A stretch of 64,000 bases of DNA from Gemmatimonadota bacterium (GCA_020344015.1 CP070812.1:2869545-2933544), one strand, 5' to 3'. Shown: positions 51,911 to 61,233, counted from the first letter of the stretch. Translations and numbers: made by a program. Notes: generated by a model from the sequence alone, not told the origin.

Positions 51911-54571
51911 CTAGTTCATCGGACGCCGCAATTCCTCGAACCAATTGAGCACGACGACTAAGCTCACCGATTCCGTTGCGGTCATCATGACGAACCGGTC
52001 GCCGTCGGGGTGGATGTCGTAGGAGGCACGGGTCATGAACGACCGGAACGGCCGCTCGAACAACGTCTCTGGGGTCCCGATGCTGAAGGCCGGCTCCGTT
52101 TCTACGGCAACCGAGATGAGTCTATCACCGCTGCGGTAAAACAGCTCGCGACCGTCGGACGACCAAACCGGTTCTCGGCCACCGCCGGAAGAGACCATCC
52201 GGCGCCCGCCCCCCTCGGGGAAGGGGGTAACGTAGACCTCATCCTGGCCCGACTCATCCGAGTTGTAGGCCAGCCAGCGCCCATTCGGTGAGAGGGCGAT
52301 CGATCGCTCATCAAAGGGCGTTCGGACAAGGGGTCGCGGGTTTTGCTCATCGTCCAGGGGGACTACGAGTATGTCCCGACCGGTCTCCTCACCTACCTCC
52401 CTGTAGACCAGCCAGCGACCGTCGGGTGATATGAGACCCTCCCATTGGTTGCCGTCGAGCGAGAGGAGCGGCTGCGCCTCTCCGCTGCCGTCCGCCGATT
52501 TCCAAAGCAGGTCGCGCCCCCGGGTTCCGGACCGCACCGAGGAGAACAGCACGCGTGTCCCGTCCCTTGACCACTGCGGGTAGTAGTTCACCCCATCGTA
52601 GGTCAGCCGCGTCAACCTTCGGGAACTCAACTCCAGAATCCAGATGTCTTGTGTGCCGGCCCGCTGAGTCGTCAGTGCGATTCGTCGGCCGTCTGGCGAG
52701 AAACGCGGGGTCAGCGGCACAAAGAGTTCTTCGAACAGGAGCTGCTCCACCCCCTGGCGGTCCACGAGCACGAGATTGCTGTGCGTGCCAGTGCCGGAGA
52801 TGTAGACCAAGGTTCCGTTATCGGAGATCGAGAACTCAGCCCCACCACCCACGCGCTTGACCGTCAGGTCATCCAGGATCGGGACGCGCGGTCCCGTAAC
52901 CTGGAGTCTTGACAGGTCGAACGGCACCGCTAGGAGATCGCCCTCGGCGGTGCTATAGAGCAGGTGCCCGGATTTCGCGTAGCGGGCGTGGGTCGCGCCC
53001 TCTAGCACTGGCTTGAGCTCGCCTGTCTCGAGCGAGAGCGCGGCAATGCTTGGGGGCTGAGCCTGCCTGGAGATTGTGACGAGGACGGCCTTCTTGCCCG
53101 GCAGTGCTTCCGGCCAGCGGTGGGCGATCGTATCCGAGGCGGCATCGATCTGGGTGATCGGTTCTGCCGCTCCCCCCGAGGCCGGGACCTTCCAAAGACC
53201 TGATTCCGGCTCCGGAGCGAAGACGATGATGTCATCGACGGTCCATGTTGCTCCAGAGCTAGATCTGCTTTCCGCGATCGTCAGCGGCGAGCCTCCCGCC
53301 AGTGCAACCTTCTTGAGCTTGGCCTCGGCGCCGAACCCTATCCAACGGCCATCCGGTGAAAAGAACGGGTCGCGAGCATCCTCCGTACCTGGCAACAGTC
53401 TGGCCTCGAGCTCGCCGATCTCTCGAGCGTACAGACAACGCCCATCCCGGCAATCGCCGACGTAGACGAAGCTGGCGCCGTCCGGGGAAACGGCGACCGA
53501 TGTTCCGGCGTGGGCCGCCGAAATCCCCTGGTCGGGGGGGAACGCCACGACGAAGCGGGCCAGCTGAGGCTCGGGCGTTGGCCGCAGCCACCCCCAGAGC
53601 GCGGCGATCACCGCCAGCGACGCGACCAGCCAAGCGCCCGCAATTCGCCAGTCGGTCACTGCCTGCCGCCGGCGCATCCGCAGCGCGGGCTCGCTAACGG
53701 TGCGTGCGGCTCGCTCCTCGGCGAGTGCCACGGCGGCGCTCGGGCTGGTCAGCGCTTCGGCGAACTGAGCGGCGCCGGCGAAGCGGTCGGCTGGAAGCTT
53801 CGCCAGTGCTTTCATCACCGCCAGGGCCACACCGTCCGGCACCGTGTCGCGGACCGCGCGCAGGTCGCGCGCCGGTTCCATCACCAACTTCGCCAGGATC
53901 GCCTGTACCGTAGGGCCGGTGTAGGGCGGCTCGCCCGCCAGCATCTCGTACAGCACGCTGGCCAGCGAGTAGACATCGCTCCGCGCATCGAGCGGCATGT
54001 CGCCCGTCGCCTGCTCCGGGCTCATGTACTGCGGCGTGCCCAGCGACAGTCCCGTCTCGGTCAGTCTTTCGCCGCCCGCCGCCCGCACCGCCAGCGCGAT
54101 ACCGAAATCGGCCACCATCGCCTCGCCCTCGTGCAGCAGGACGTTTTCGGGCTTGATGTCACGATGGACGATGCCCTGCCGGTGCGCGTAGTCGAGGGCC
54201 GAGGCGACCTGCCCGGTTATCTTCAGCGCTTCGTCCAGGGAGAGCTGCTTCTCGCGCTCGAGCTTATCGCGCAGCGACTCGCCCTCGACGTACGGCATTA
54301 CGTAATAGAGGAAGCCGTCGGCCTGGCCTGAGTCGTGGAGCGGCAGGATGTGGGGGTGACTGAGTTTCGCGGCGATCTTGATCTCGCGCAGGAACCGCTC
54401 GGCCCCGAGCACCGCCGCGAGCTCGGGGCGCAGAACCTTCACGGCGACCGAACGCTCGTGCTTGAGGTCCCGAGCGAGATAAACGGTGGCCATCCCGCCG
54501 CTACCGAGCTGGCGCTCGATAGAGTACCGATCGGCGAGGGCGGCCCCCAGGCGATCGGGCTCGTCGGTCAT
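51911..54571 (-). CDS. Ser/Thr protein kinase with extracytoplasmic PD40 propeller
   Basis: An 886-residue PknB-type protein starting at ATG 54571. Kinase domain at residues about 15-285: G-S-G-G-M-A-T-V-Y glycine loop, catalytic Lys in V-A-V-K-V-L, H-R-D-I-K-P-E-N, D-F-G-I-A and S-P-E-Q. A single membrane helix (about 330-350) is followed by some 530 residues of PD40/TolB blades (repeated S-P-D-G-R-W and W-S-R-D-G). This fusion is very frequent in Gemmatimonadota and Acidobacteria. The propeller probably senses or binds an envelope ligand. Divergent from the serine hydrolase gene at 54731. Longer open-frame starts add only low-complexity residues. Confidence 0.94.
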   Translation of the reverse strand: MTDEPDRLGAALADRYSIERQLGSGGMATVYLARDLKHERSVAVKVLRPELAAVLGAERFLREIKIAAKLSHPHILPLHDSGQADGFLYYVMPYVEGESLRDKLEREKQLSLDEALKITGQVASALDYAHRQGIVHRDIKPENVLLHEGEAMVADFGIALAVRAAGGERLTETGLSLGTPQYMSPEQATGDMPLDARSDVYSLASVLYEMLAGEPPYTGPTVQAILAKLVMEPARDLRAVRDTVPDGVALAVMKALAKLPADRFAGAAQFAEALTSPSAAVALAEERAARTVSEPALRMRRRQAVTDWRIAGAWLVASLAVIAALWGWLRPTPEPQLARFVVAFPPDQGISAAHAGTSVAVSPDGASFVYVGDCRDGRCLYAREIGELEARLLPGTEDARDPFFSPDGRWIGFGAEAKLKKVALAGGSPLTIAESRSSSGATWTVDDIIVFAPEPESGLWKVPASGGAAEPITQIDAASDTIAHRWPEALPGKKAVLVTISRQAQPPSIAALSLETGELKPVLEGATHARYAKSGHLLYSTAEGDLLAVPFDLSRLQVTGPRVPILDDLTVKRVGGGAEFSISDNGTLVYISGTGTHSNLVLVDRQGVEQLLFEELFVPLTPRFSPDGRRIALTTQRAGTQDIWILELSSRRLTRLTYDGVNYYPQWSRDGTRVLFSSVRSGTRGRDLLWKSADGSGEAQPLLSLDGNQWEGLISPDGRWLVYREVGEETGRDILVVPLDDEQNPRPLVRTPFDERSIALSPNGRWLAYNSDESGQDEVYVTPFPEGGGRRMVSSGGGREPVWSSDGRELFYRSGDRLISVAVETEPAFSIGTPETLFERPFRSFMTRASYDIHPDGDRFVMMTATESVSLVVVLNWFEELRRPMN

Positions 54572-54730
54572 GTGGTGTAAGATGGGGCGGTCTCTCTGGG
54601 GATGCGAGGACCAGCGCGTACAGAATGTCGGGTGCCCAATTGATGCTGGGCAGGCGCGGTCCCATTTTGTCGCTGGCAACGACTCCGAACGTCTCGATAT
54701 TCGGACAACGTCCCAGCGCGGAGGTCACCT

Positions 54731-56653
54731 GTGCTCATGCACCAGAGGTTCCCGTGGAGATCGGGCAGGCTCGCGTTCGCAGCCATGCTGCTGTCCCTGT
54801 TGGCGTGGTCGAGTGGAGTACAGGTCGAGGAGGGGCAACCGGAGGAAAGCACGCCGGCGAGAATAGAGGAATTGCAGGGGGCGATTCGCCGGGTGCTGGA
54901 GGAGACCAACACGCCGGGCGCGGGAATTGCCCTCGTCACCCGGGACTCAGTCATCTGGGTGGGGGGAGTCGGCCTGGCCCACGTTGAGGCGGAAACGCCC
55001 GTCACCGGCGAAACCCTCTTCCGGCAGGGTTCCATCTCCAAGAGCTTCGTCTCGCTGTCCGTGTTGCTATTGCAGGAGCGTGGTCGGCTGAGCCTCGACG
55101 ACAGGGTGAGCGAGCTCGCCCCCGAGATCGAGTTCGAGAATCGCTGGGAGGAGAGCGCCCCGCTTCGGCTAGTGCACCTGCTGGAGCACACGAGTGGGTT
55201 CGACGACATCCACCTGACAGAGTACGTAAGCGCCACGCCGACGATTACGCTTCGCGAAGCGCTCGACTACCATCCCGATTCGCGAACCTCGCGTTGGGAG
55301 CCGGGAACACACTTCTCCTACTCCAACTCCGGTCCGGCCTTCGCCGCATACGTAGTAGAGGAAGTTGCCGGGCAGCCCTTCGAGGACTTCGTGCAGGCGA
55401 ACCTGTTCGACCCGCTGGGGATGACGACTGCGAGCTTTTTCCTGACTGACGAGGTCGAGGAGAAGCTGGCCAAGGGATACGGGAGCGACGGGGTGACGGA
55501 GTTGCCGTACTGGCACATCGGCATGCGGCCGTCCGGAGCGGTCAACGCCTCGGCCCAAGACATGGCCGGCCTGCTGCAGTTCTTCTTGAACCGTGGCACG
55601 GTCGGTGACTCGACGCTTCTCAGCCCTGCCTCACTCGAGCGGATGGAGACACCAGGAACGACTCTCGCCGCCCGAGCGGGCATGCGGGCCGGCTATGGGC
55701 TGGGGAACTTCACGAGCGCGAGGGGCGGTTTCCTGTTCCATGGCCACGACGGCGGGATGAACGCGTACCTGGCCAGCTACGGCTATATGCCGGACGCAGG
55801 AGTCGGCTACGCGGTGATGATCAACAGAGCCAGCAGGGCGTTGAGCGACATACGGAAGCTCGTCCAGCGCTACCTGGTCAGAGACCTCGAGGCGCAGGTG
55901 CCTCCGGTTGCGGAGGCGACGGGGGAAGCAGTGGCGACGATCACCGGCTATTACGAGCCGCTTACACCGCGGGTTGAGCTATCGCGCTTCATCGAGCGTT
56001 TTACGGGGCTAGTGCAAGTCTATGTACGGGAGGGCCGTCCATGGATCCGGCCCGCCTTGGGGGGCGAAGGAGAGGAGCTGATTCCTGTGGCGGAGGGTCA
56101 ATTCAGAGGAGAGAACGATCCGGTCGCCACCGTCGCGTTCATCGCTGATGGTGATGGGCGGGTCATCGCACAGGGATTTGGCGACGCTCTTGTCGGGAAC
56201 TACGGCTCCATTCCGGTGCTGCGCCTCTGGCTCCGCTGGATCCTGTTGATTCTCTGCGTCGCCTTGATGGCGAGCTCCGTGGCTTTCGCTCTCGTCTGGG
56301 TACCGCGGAAATTGCTGGGCCGGTTGAGAGGCGCCCGGCACCTGAGCGTGCGTACTTTTCCATTGCTTGCGGTTCTTTCGCTGGTGGCAGGGTTCTTCGT
56401 CTTGATGCTCTCCATGGACGACCCGATAGTGAAGCTCGGTCGACCTACGGCGCTGTCGGTGGGATTCTTCCTGCTGACCCTGGTCTTCGCTGCTGCGACG
56501 CTTACCGGACTGGTGCAGGTTGTGCGGGCCCGCAAATGGGAGATCCACAGGGGCGTCTGGCTTCACGCGCTGCTCGTCTCGCTGGCGAACACCGCGGCAG
56601 TTCTCTACCTGAGTTACTGGGGCGTGATTGGGCTCCGTCCCTGGAGTTATTGA
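54731..56653 (+). CDS. Membrane-bound serine hydrolase (class-C beta-lactamase/esterase fold)
   Basis: A 640-residue protein; GTG 54731 has GGAGG six bases upstream, and ATG 54737 is the alternative. Signal peptide at about 15-35, then the catalytic S-I-S-K motif in F-R-Q-G-S-I-S-K-S-F-V, Y-S-N-S-G and H-G-H-D-G-G. The catalytic domain spans about 45-400. Residues about 400-490 form an extra beta domain, and the last 150 residues hold four to five hydrophobic helices, unusual for the simple family. Probably an envelope DD-peptidase or esterase; no evidence for beta-lactam hydrolysis. Divergent from the kinase gene, 159 bases apart. Confidence 0.87.
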   Translation: MLMHQRFPWRSGRLAFAAMLLSLLAWSSGVQVEEGQPEESTPARIEELQGAIRRVLEETNTPGAGIALVTRDSVIWVGGVGLAHVEAETPVTGETLFRQGSISKSFVSLSVLLLQERGRLSLDDRVSELAPEIEFENRWEESAPLRLVHLLEHTSGFDDIHLTEYVSATPTITLREALDYHPDSRTSRWEPGTHFSYSNSGPAFAAYVVEEVAGQPFEDFVQANLFDPLGMTTASFFLTDEVEEKLAKGYGSDGVTELPYWHIGMRPSGAVNASAQDMAGLLQFFLNRGTVGDSTLLSPASLERMETPGTTLAARAGMRAGYGLGNFTSARGGFLFHGHDGGMNAYLASYGYMPDAGVGYAVMINRASRALSDIRKLVQRYLVRDLEAQVPPVAEATGEAVATITGYYEPLTPRVELSRFIERFTGLVQVYVREGRPWIRPALGGEGEELIPVAEGQFRGENDPVATVAFIADGDGRVIAQGFGDALVGNYGSIPVLRLWLRWILLILCVALMASSVAFALVWVPRKLLGRLRGARHLSVRTFPLLAVLSLVAGFFVLMLSMDDPIVKLGRPTALSVGFFLLTLVFAAATLTGLVQVVRARKWEIHRGVWLHALLVSLANTAAVLYLSYWGVIGLRPWSY

Positions 56654-56738
56654 GGGGAAATAGGGTTGTCTGCAGGTCGACCCGGGCCCTAGATTGGCGC
56701 ACGCAGAGCTAACCACCTACGAGATCGGGGAAAGCGAA

Positions 56739-57329
56739 ATGGTACGAAATAGAGTATTGGCCCTAGCCGCAGTCCTCAGCGTGCTTGTGGCGAGTCCGGC
56801 GCTGGCACAGCGCGCCGGTGACATAATCGGAGGTGTTTCGGGTGGTGCCACCGTAGGCGATCTGTTCGGGGGCTCCGTCAACACCGACTCGAGATGGGGA
56901 GGGACGGCTGGACTGTTCGCCGGCTGGCGCACGTTCCGGAATTCGGTGGTCGCTCTCGAGGCTAACTGGGTGCAGAAGGGCGGTAAGGGGATTCGACTGG
57001 ACTACATAGAGATCCCGCTGCTGGTCGGTGGCGTCGTGCCGGCCTACGGTGGGGACCTGCGACTCAGAGGGTATATCGGAATAGACCTGGCCTTCAAGAT
57101 CGGCTGCGAATCCGAGGTCGCGCTTCTCGACTGTGACCGCGCCGAATCGACGGAGTGGTCGATGCCGTTCGGAGTGATGGCGGGCCGCTGGCTGGACAGC
57201 GGCCGCTTCATTGCGCTCGATGTCCGATATGCGCTGGGTCTCTCCGACGCCTTCGAGACATCGATCCCCTATAACCGGTCCTGGCAGTTCAGGTTGCTTA
57301 TCGGTGGCCCGCTGAGGGGCACGCGGTAG
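56739..57329 (+). CDS. Small outer-membrane beta-barrel protein
   Basis: A 196-residue protein starting at ATG 56739 with a signal peptide (MVRNRVLALAAVLSVLVASP, cleavage at ALAQ). The mature part alternates polar and aromatic/aliphatic residues (W-G-G-T-A-G-L-F-A-G-W-R, V-V-A-L-E-A-N-W-V-Q, L-D-Y-I-E-I-P-L-L) with D-Y-I-E-I-P as in PorT/OmpA-like barrels, ending in Q-F-R-L-L-I-G-G. About eight strands are likely. One disulphide is possible (Cys residues in I-G-C-E and L-L-D-C). Function unknown. A longer frame from 56694 is not needed. Confidence 0.8.
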   Translation: MVRNRVLALAAVLSVLVASPALAQRAGDIIGGVSGGATVGDLFGGSVNTDSRWGGTAGLFAGWRTFRNSVVALEANWVQKGGKGIRLDYIEIPLLVGGVVPAYGGDLRLRGYIGIDLAFKIGCESEVALLDCDRAESTEWSMPFGVMAGRWLDSGRFIALDVRYALGLSDAFETSIPYNRSWQFRLLIGGPLRGTR

Positions 57330-57348
57330 GGGAGCGCTGCCGGACCTG

Positions 57349-57372
57349 CCGGGACGCCTGGCTGGGTCCCGG
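57349..57372. terminator. Hairpin between convergent genes
   Basis: CCGGGAC and GTCCCGG pair perfectly around a 10-base loop, 20 bases after the beta-barrel stop and next to the end of the M20 relic. It can act in either direction. There is no T-tract. Confidence 0.4.
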
Positions 57373-57374
57373 GT

Positions 57375-57467
57375 TCAGTGACGTTCGAGATAATCGAGTA
57401 GCACCGCGACCATCACCCTCGCGCCGACGAAGATCGAGTCCTCATCCGCCACGAAGTCGGGAGCGGG
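57375..57467 (-). pseudogene. Duplicated C-terminal relic of an M20 peptidase
   Basis: Directly after the hydrolase stop codon and in the same frame come 30 codons that end in their own stop: P-A-P-D-F-V-A-D-E-D-S-I-F-V-G-A-R-V-M-V and then A-V-L-L-D-Y-L-E-R-H. They match the C-terminus of the intact M20 enzyme at 58813-60057 (P-D-F-V-A-D-E-E-S-I-F-V-G-A-K-V-M-A-A-L-L-L-D-Y-L-E-R-H split at the obvious positions). At DNA level 57371-57462 and 58809-58900 agree at about 82 of 92 positions. There is no start codon, so it is a truncated copy. Confidence 0.8.
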
Positions 57468-58595
57468 TCAGTGCTGCTGAGAGGTCCCGGCGAGGACGCC
57501 GTTGATCAATGCGCTGTGGAAGGCTTCCCGCTCCTCGATGTTCGGCATGTGCGACGAATTCTCGAAGAAGAAGATCTGTTTGGCTGGCGCCTGCAGCGCG
57601 GCCAGGTATTCCTGGACCAGCACGGCGGGGGTCTTGTAGTCGAACCTCCCGGCGAGGAAGTAGATGGGAATGTCGAACGCGGGCAACTGGTTGATAAGGT
57701 CCAGTGTGTACAGCCAAGTCTGGTCGGAGAGGAGCAGCGACGAGGCGTAGAGCGCCCGCCAGTTGTCGTCGTTGGCGATATTTGCCGGCGTGTACTCCGT
57801 GGCTGCCCTCAGGCTGTCGACCAGTGCGGGGTACTGCGACGTGTCGTGAAGGTCGCCGTAGCCGAATTCCTCGAGCCAGTAGAAGAGCGTGCCCATCTGA
57901 TCCCAGTCGACGGGATCCACTTGCATTCCCGATAGCGACTGGATCGCCTCTTGGTGGCCCAGCTCGCTTGCTTTGGCGAGAGCGGCTTCGTGCGCCACTC
58001 TGACACCCCGCTCGGCGTTGACCGCCTGCCCGATCCCTATGTAGGCATGAAGCAGCTCAGGGTGATCTCGGGCGGTGAAGGCGCCAAGTATCGATCCCCA
58101 TGAGATCCCCATCAGATACACTTTTTCCTGCCCGAAGCGTTCTCTCATCATCATAATGAGATCGTGCGTGTCCGAGAGCATCTGCTCAAGGGTGATCGAC
58201 CCAGGATCGATGCCGGCATAATACGACTTCCCGCAGCCTCGCTGGTCCCACGTCACCATCGTGAAATGCCGCTCCAGACCGCCCATCGAGTACTTGGCAT
58301 AAGGGATTCCGGGGCTTCCCGGTCCGCCGTGTAGAAAGATCAATATCGGATTGTCTACGTCATACCCCCGAATGAGGATCCACTGCTCAACACCCCCCAG
58401 CATCACCGGCTCCAATGAAGCGATCCCGTTCTCACTGAGGATTGGCGCGGTGTAGCTGCCGTCCCGCGCCGGGTTGTCGGGCCCACCATATACCGTCAGC
58501 CCGGTGGGTGAAGTTGCCTCTGAGCATCCGGCAAGAACGAAGAGAAATGGGATTACCCAGCCCGCGTGAGCGGCGGCGCGTCGCGTTCGATTCAT
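57468..58595 (-). CDS. Lipoprotein alpha/beta hydrolase (proline iminopeptidase-like)
   Basis: A 375-residue protein with a lipoprotein signal (L-F-V-L-A-G-C). Oxyanion motif F-L-H-G-G-P-G-S, the aromatic-binding D-Q-R-G-C-G-K-S, nucleophile in M-G-I-S-W-G-S, acid in A-G-R-F-D-Y-K-T-P and His in N-S-S-H-M-P: the complete set for the S33/proline-iminopeptidase branch. It probably trims N-terminal residues of small peptides at the cell envelope. It lies between the intact M20 gene and a truncated copy of the M20 3' end, so it may have arrived with, or been caught in, a duplication. Confidence 0.9.
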   Translation of the reverse strand: MNRTRRAAAHAGWVIPFLFVLAGCSEATSPTGLTVYGGPDNPARDGSYTAPILSENGIASLEPVMLGGVEQWILIRGYDVDNPILIFLHGGPGSPGIPYAKYSMGGLERHFTMVTWDQRGCGKSYYAGIDPGSITLEQMLSDTHDLIMMMRERFGQEKVYLMGISWGSILGAFTARDHPELLHAYIGIGQAVNAERGVRVAHEAALAKASELGHQEAIQSLSGMQVDPVDWDQMGTLFYWLEEFGYGDLHDTSQYPALVDSLRAATEYTPANIANDDNWRALYASSLLLSDQTWLYTLDLINQLPAFDIPIYFLAGRFDYKTPAVLVQEYLAALQAPAKQIFFFENSSHMPNIEEREAFHSALINGVLAGTSQQH

Positions 58596-58812
58596 CGGTG
58601 ACCTCCTCGAAACATCGGTCGTCCGGTGCGGCGAGGAAAAACGGCTGCGTTACGACGTGACAACGATGGTCAAGTAACATGCCCATCGTTCAAACGTGCA
58701 AAGACCGCTTTCGCACTGACCTCTCGGACTCTGCGGCCGTGTCTCATGGCAACGACGAACGTGTCGAGCCCGCACGACCGTCGAACGGGTCGAGATATCC
58801 GGTGTGTCGGGT

Positions 58813-60057
58813 TCAGTGGCGCTCGAGATAATCGAGGAGCAGCGCGGCCATCACCTTCGCACCGACGAAGATAGATTCCTCATCGGCCACGAAGTCGGGA
58901 CTGTGTGGCATGCCGGAGGTGCCGGCCGCGCTGTTCGAGACGCCGAGCCAGTACATCGCACCCGGGATGCGCTGCTGGTAGTAGGCGAAATCTTCGCCGA
59001 AGTACGGCGTTATCTCGTTGATCTCGAGCAGCCCCTCCGGGCCGACAACGGAGCGGATCGCTGCTAGGGTGCTTCGCACCAGTTCCGGATCGTTGACCAT
59101 GTCGGGGAGAACCTGCTCTTCGTAGTCAAGCTCGTGAGAGACGCCGTCCAGGCTGAGTGCGGCCAGCCGCTCTGCGATTCCTTCCTTGGCGCGGGCGCGC
59201 GCAGCGGGGCTCCCGGCTCTCACCATGCCCGAGATAACCCGGGTGCCGCGCTCCGGGTCCGCCGTCGGCCTGCCGATCATCGCCAGGACGTAGTCGGTGG
59301 GTGCGACGGCATCGCCCGTGCTCACCGCGCTGATCGCCCGGGCATAGTCTCGAGCGGCGTCACTCAGGTCGCCCGCACCGCGCAGCGTCACGGTGACTTG
59401 GTCGAGGCCGGGTAGCGCCGGCCCTTCCACGCTTCCGATCTGGCCAACTTCGAGTGGTGCGGAGTGGAACGCGAAGATCGCCTCAGGTGCGGGGTCCTCG
59501 AGTACCCCGTCCCCGATCATCGCGAGGGCGCCTTGAATGTTCTCCTCGGCGGGCTGAAAGATGAACTTCACCGTCCCGGGCAACTCGTCTCGGATGGCCG
59601 TGAGCGCCTCGGCGATACCCAGGGCAACGACCGTGTGTATGTCGTGTCCGCAGATGTGGCGGACTCCGGGCGTCTGGGAGGCGAAGGGTACGGGATCAGG
59701 TGCATTCGAGTAGACCGCGTCCACGTCGGCTCGGTAAGCTACTGTCAGACCAGGCTTTGCGCCCTTCAGAAGGCCCACGACCCCGTGCCCCCCAACACCC
59801 GTCTGCACCTCGAGACCCAGCGAGCGCAGCCGCTCCGCCACGACCCCGGCCGTCCGCTCCTCCTGGCCGGAGACTTCCGGATGTCTGTGGATGTCGCGGC
59901 GAACCTCTGTGAGACCCTCGCGCACTTTCTCCAGGTGGCGCTCGATCTGCTCCATCAGTGTCCCGCTCTGAGCGTATGCCGTTGTTACACTCCAGGTCGG
60001 TATCAAAAGTGTCAGAGTCAGAGCCCCGGCGTTGATCGTACGGTATGTGCAGCCCAT
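58813..60057 (-). CDS. Exported M20-family amidohydrolase/peptidase
   Basis: A 414-residue protein starting at ATG 60057 (GGAGA upstream) with a signal peptide ending near TAYAQ; a longer frame from 60093 is rejected. M20D signatures: D-I-H-R-H-P-E-V-S near the N-terminus, the metal-binding I-C-G-H-D-I-H-T, F-Q-P-A-E-E-N (catalytic and metal Glu) and the C-terminal H-S-P-D-F-V-A-D-E. These enzymes hydrolyse N-acyl-amino acids, hippurate, indole-acetyl conjugates or dipeptides. The dimerisation insert sits between the two catalytic halves as usual. Probably periplasmic and possibly acting with the neighbouring peptidase-like hydrolase. Confidence 0.9.
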   Translation of the reverse strand: MGCTYRTINAGALTLTLLIPTWSVTTAYAQSGTLMEQIERHLEKVREGLTEVRRDIHRHPEVSGQEERTAGVVAERLRSLGLEVQTGVGGHGVVGLLKGAKPGLTVAYRADVDAVYSNAPDPVPFASQTPGVRHICGHDIHTVVALGIAEALTAIRDELPGTVKFIFQPAEENIQGALAMIGDGVLEDPAPEAIFAFHSAPLEVGQIGSVEGPALPGLDQVTVTLRGAGDLSDAARDYARAISAVSTGDAVAPTDYVLAMIGRPTADPERGTRVISGMVRAGSPAARARAKEGIAERLAALSLDGVSHELDYEEQVLPDMVNDPELVRSTLAAIRSVVGPEGLLEINEITPYFGEDFAYYQQRIPGAMYWLGVSNSAAGTSGMPHSPDFVADEESIFVGAKVMAALLLDYLERH

Positions 60058-60542
60058 GGTGGTCGTCTCCAGATGCTGTATCGGTCTCGACACTACGACC
60101 GGCTGCGACCGACAGTTTCGCTCGCATTATGTTCCAGCGACGGCCGGGCCTGTACTGCACAAAAGGAACGCGTGTTTACTGTTCGTGAGGCGGCCTGCAC
60201 GAACGGTCCCACCACTCGCGTCGTGTGTACCGTGCAGGTCTTCTCCTTGCCTCCAACCTCAGTTGTTGCAGCGAGTTACGTCGCCGGCCCGGCCCCGCCT
60301 TTCGCCGGTCCGCGAGCGGTACGTGTGCACGCATTGCTGCGTCGAGAAACGTGTCGGACCCCTCGCAAATTTCTGCGATCGTAAAACGGCCAGGACCGTT
60401 AGCACGAGTGCGGGGTAGGTGTTAGGTGAGCGGCCCTCCTCGTGCTCACCGCCCACTTTCCCTCTCCACACATCTCCTTGCCGAACGGAATGGGCATTCG
60501 TCCTTTGCCGCGACAAGCACTGCCCGCCAGGAGAAGAAAAAG
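60058..60542. other. 485-base divergent intergenic region with a hairpin at 60181-60204
   Basis: No convincing gene on either strand. A stem of ten pairs with one bulged base (GTTCGTGAGG, loop CGG, CCTGCACGAAC) lies at 60181-60204. A further small dyad, AACGG-CCAGGA-CCGTT, is at 60385-60400; its half-sites resemble the 10492-10526 dyads but the spacing differs. Promoters for the M20 gene (minus) and the small lipoprotein (plus) should lie here. Confidence 0.4.
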
Positions 60543-61088
60543 ATGCTCCGCGCTGTGTCCCTCCTAGTAGCGATCGCCACCGCTCTCGCATGCTCGGCAC
60601 CGTCGTCCTCCATGCGACCATCTCCCTCGGCCCGCGTATCGGCGGACACGACCTGGCTCGATCACCCCACTCCCATGCTCACCATGGAAGCTCTCGAGCA
60701 GCTAGTGGAGCTGTGGGCCGAACGGAGGTATGCGGGCGCCTGTCTCCGCGGTGGGGTCACCGATCGAGATGGTGTCGGCAGAGTAGCCGAAGTCACGCAA
60801 GTGTCGCCGGCTGTCTATCCAAGTCGTTGCCCCGCAAGAGGATACATCGGCGTGGTCCTCTTCTTCGATGCCAAGCAGGCCCGGCTCGCCGAAGCGAACG
60901 AACTGACCTGCCGGATGCTTATCCAGCATCCCGAATGGGGTGTCGTCGGCGCCGTTAGCGGGCTTACCTACACGGTCCTCCGCGACCCCGAGGGTAACGT
61001 AGTCGGAGAGGGGCCGGCCCCGGTCGCCTGGTTCTGCGGCTGGATCCGCAACGGACCGACCGTTGTGACCGCGGCTTCGACCTCCTGA
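60543..61088 (+). CDS. Small lipoprotein of unknown function
   Basis: A 181-residue protein; ATG 60543 follows AGGAGAAG. Signal MLRAVSLLVAIATALA then Cys. The mature region has several cysteines (A-G-A-C-L-R-G, Y-P-S-R-C-P-A-R, L-T-C-R-M-L, W-F-C-G-W) and a mixed alpha/beta appearance; residues about 45-60 form a helix (M-E-A-L-E-Q-L-V-E-L-W-A-E-R-R). No family recognised. A longer frame begins at 60426 without signal character. It stands between the divergent M20 gene and the SurE-like gene on the same strand. Confidence 0.65.
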   Translation: MLRAVSLLVAIATALACSAPSSSMRPSPSARVSADTTWLDHPTPMLTMEALEQLVELWAERRYAGACLRGGVTDRDGVGRVAEVTQVSPAVYPSRCPARGYIGVVLFFDAKQARLAEANELTCRMLIQHPEWGVVGAVSGLTYTVLRDPEGNVVGEGPAPVAWFCGWIRNGPTVVTAASTS

Positions 61089-61123
61089 AGCTGTCACTGC
61101 CCTGGCGCGCAGTTCCCCTGTAA

Positions 61124-61151
61124 GCTAGTTCAAGCAACAGTTTGTCTGTGT
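61124..61151 (+). promoter_or_regulatory. Upstream element shared with the TPR protein gene
   Basis: Second copy of the 28-base block described at 44505-44532 (22 of 28 identical, exact CAAGCAACA), here 82 bases before the ATG at 61234. Promoter or operator role is inferred from position only. Confidence 0.35.
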
Positions 61152-61233
61152 CGTAGCACACTGACCATCGAGTACGCGTGTGTACAGATTGTATGGTCGT
61201 GGGCTTAGTACGTCTGCTAGAGGAGAGAAGGCG

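Noticed and set aside
56695-56710. TGGCGCACGCAGAGCT before the beta-barrel gene, sigma-54-like spacing
   Set aside because: The -12 half lacks the TT and only GC is matched; too weak to list.
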